From: Saprospiraceae bacterium
GTDB taxonomy: Bacteria; Bacteroidota; Bacteroidia; Chitinophagales; Saprospiraceae
Reading direction: 5' to 3'
Length of the DNA stretch: 55,978 nucleotides
NCBI GenBank assembly: GCA_027486765.1
Contig: JAIXOO010000050.1
Span: 1 to 55,978, forward strand
A model generated the notes under the pieces. It saw nothing but the letters and a program-made list of their open reading frames with translations, searched no databases and was not told where the DNA came from. The position numbers and the translations under genes were made by a program. Positions 55,960 through 55,978 of this stretch are shown here, in pieces (the stretch's first letter is position 1; every line of letters begins with the position of its first letter).

Positions 55960-55978
55960 AGTTTTGAGATACGCTCTA
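55960..55978. repeat. IS right terminal inverted repeat
   Basis: AGTTTTGAGATACGCTCTA, mirror of the left end. The sequence stops at its last base, so the flanking host DNA is not visible. Confidence 0.8.

Larger units (their letters stand above)
55138..55978 (-). mobile_element. IS5/IS427-type insertion sequence
   Basis: The ends at 55138-55156 and 55960-55978 are imperfect inverted repeats (16 of 19 positions match, core TATCTCAAAACT). The outermost TA at each end could be the target duplication, making the element about 837 bp (55140-55976). It contains one transposase in two frames. It sits inside a caspase gene and ends exactly at the edge of the window, so the outer flank cannot be checked. 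Confidence 0.85.

Overview
The window looks like a chromosomal segment of a Bacteroidota bacterium, most likely a filamentous or complex-lifestyle member of the Saprospiria (Haliscomenobacter/Lewinella-like). The reasons are the absence of clear Shine-Dalgarno sequences, many very large repeat-bearing receptors, and the density of CHAT and caspase-fold proteases. I infer this from style; there is no rRNA or marker gene here to prove it. Almost all genes lie on the minus strand. The only convincing plus-strand genes are two nucleases (15461-17970), a few decayed remnants aside.

Left end (1-3.9 kb): a small hypothetical gene, an Rpn-type PD-(D/E)XK nuclease/transposase, and small secreted proteins of unknown function. 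3.9-9.3 kb: a two-gene operon with a 4-bp ATGA overlap, encoding a CHAT protease and a membrane-anchored nSTAND-WD40 ATPase. 9.3-15.4 kb: gene remnants, hairpin repeats and two paralogous secreted proteins whose C-termini look like dead CHAT domains. 15.4-18 kb: a XendoU-like endoribonuclease fused to a lamin-tail domain, then an endonuclease/exonuclease/phosphatase-fold protein. 18.2-22.7 kb: a helical-repeat CHAT protease, an XRE regulator and a broken small gene.

23.1-39.8 kb is the core: a run of CHAT + P-loop + 34-residue-repeat receptors (1123, 1443 and 1576 aa). The two larger ones are packed directly behind a vWA protein, a MoxR AAA+ ATPase and a CHAT/TIR-like/inactive-STAND protein. 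This resembles the vWA-MoxR-associated (VMAP/ternary) NTP-dependent conflict systems described for multicellular bacteria. The 1443-aa protein carries 18 nearly identical 34-aa units, with a block of four duplicated as a higher-order repeat. The 1576-aa protein has lost its CHAT cysteine.

39.8-55.1 kb holds more of the same theme: a metacaspase-like protein, a CHAT-nSTAND-WD40 receptor, WD40-caspases with an EF-hand-like loop, and a WD40-only partner. The last caspase paralogue is cut at its 5' end by an IS5/IS427-type insertion sequence. That element fills the right edge and has a -1 frameshift heptamer in its transposase.

Counting intact dyads, the window encodes six CHAT proteases with His and Cys present, one CHAT lacking Cys, three intact plus one truncated caspase, and fragments of another caspase and of an FGE-sulfatase domain. 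The coherent reading is an island of immune/programmed-death receptors. Repeat domains (WD40, 34-aa helical repeats) would sense, P-loop modules would switch, and CHAT/caspase proteases and perhaps TIR-like or nuclease domains would execute. This functional statement is inference from domain families, not shown by the sequence.
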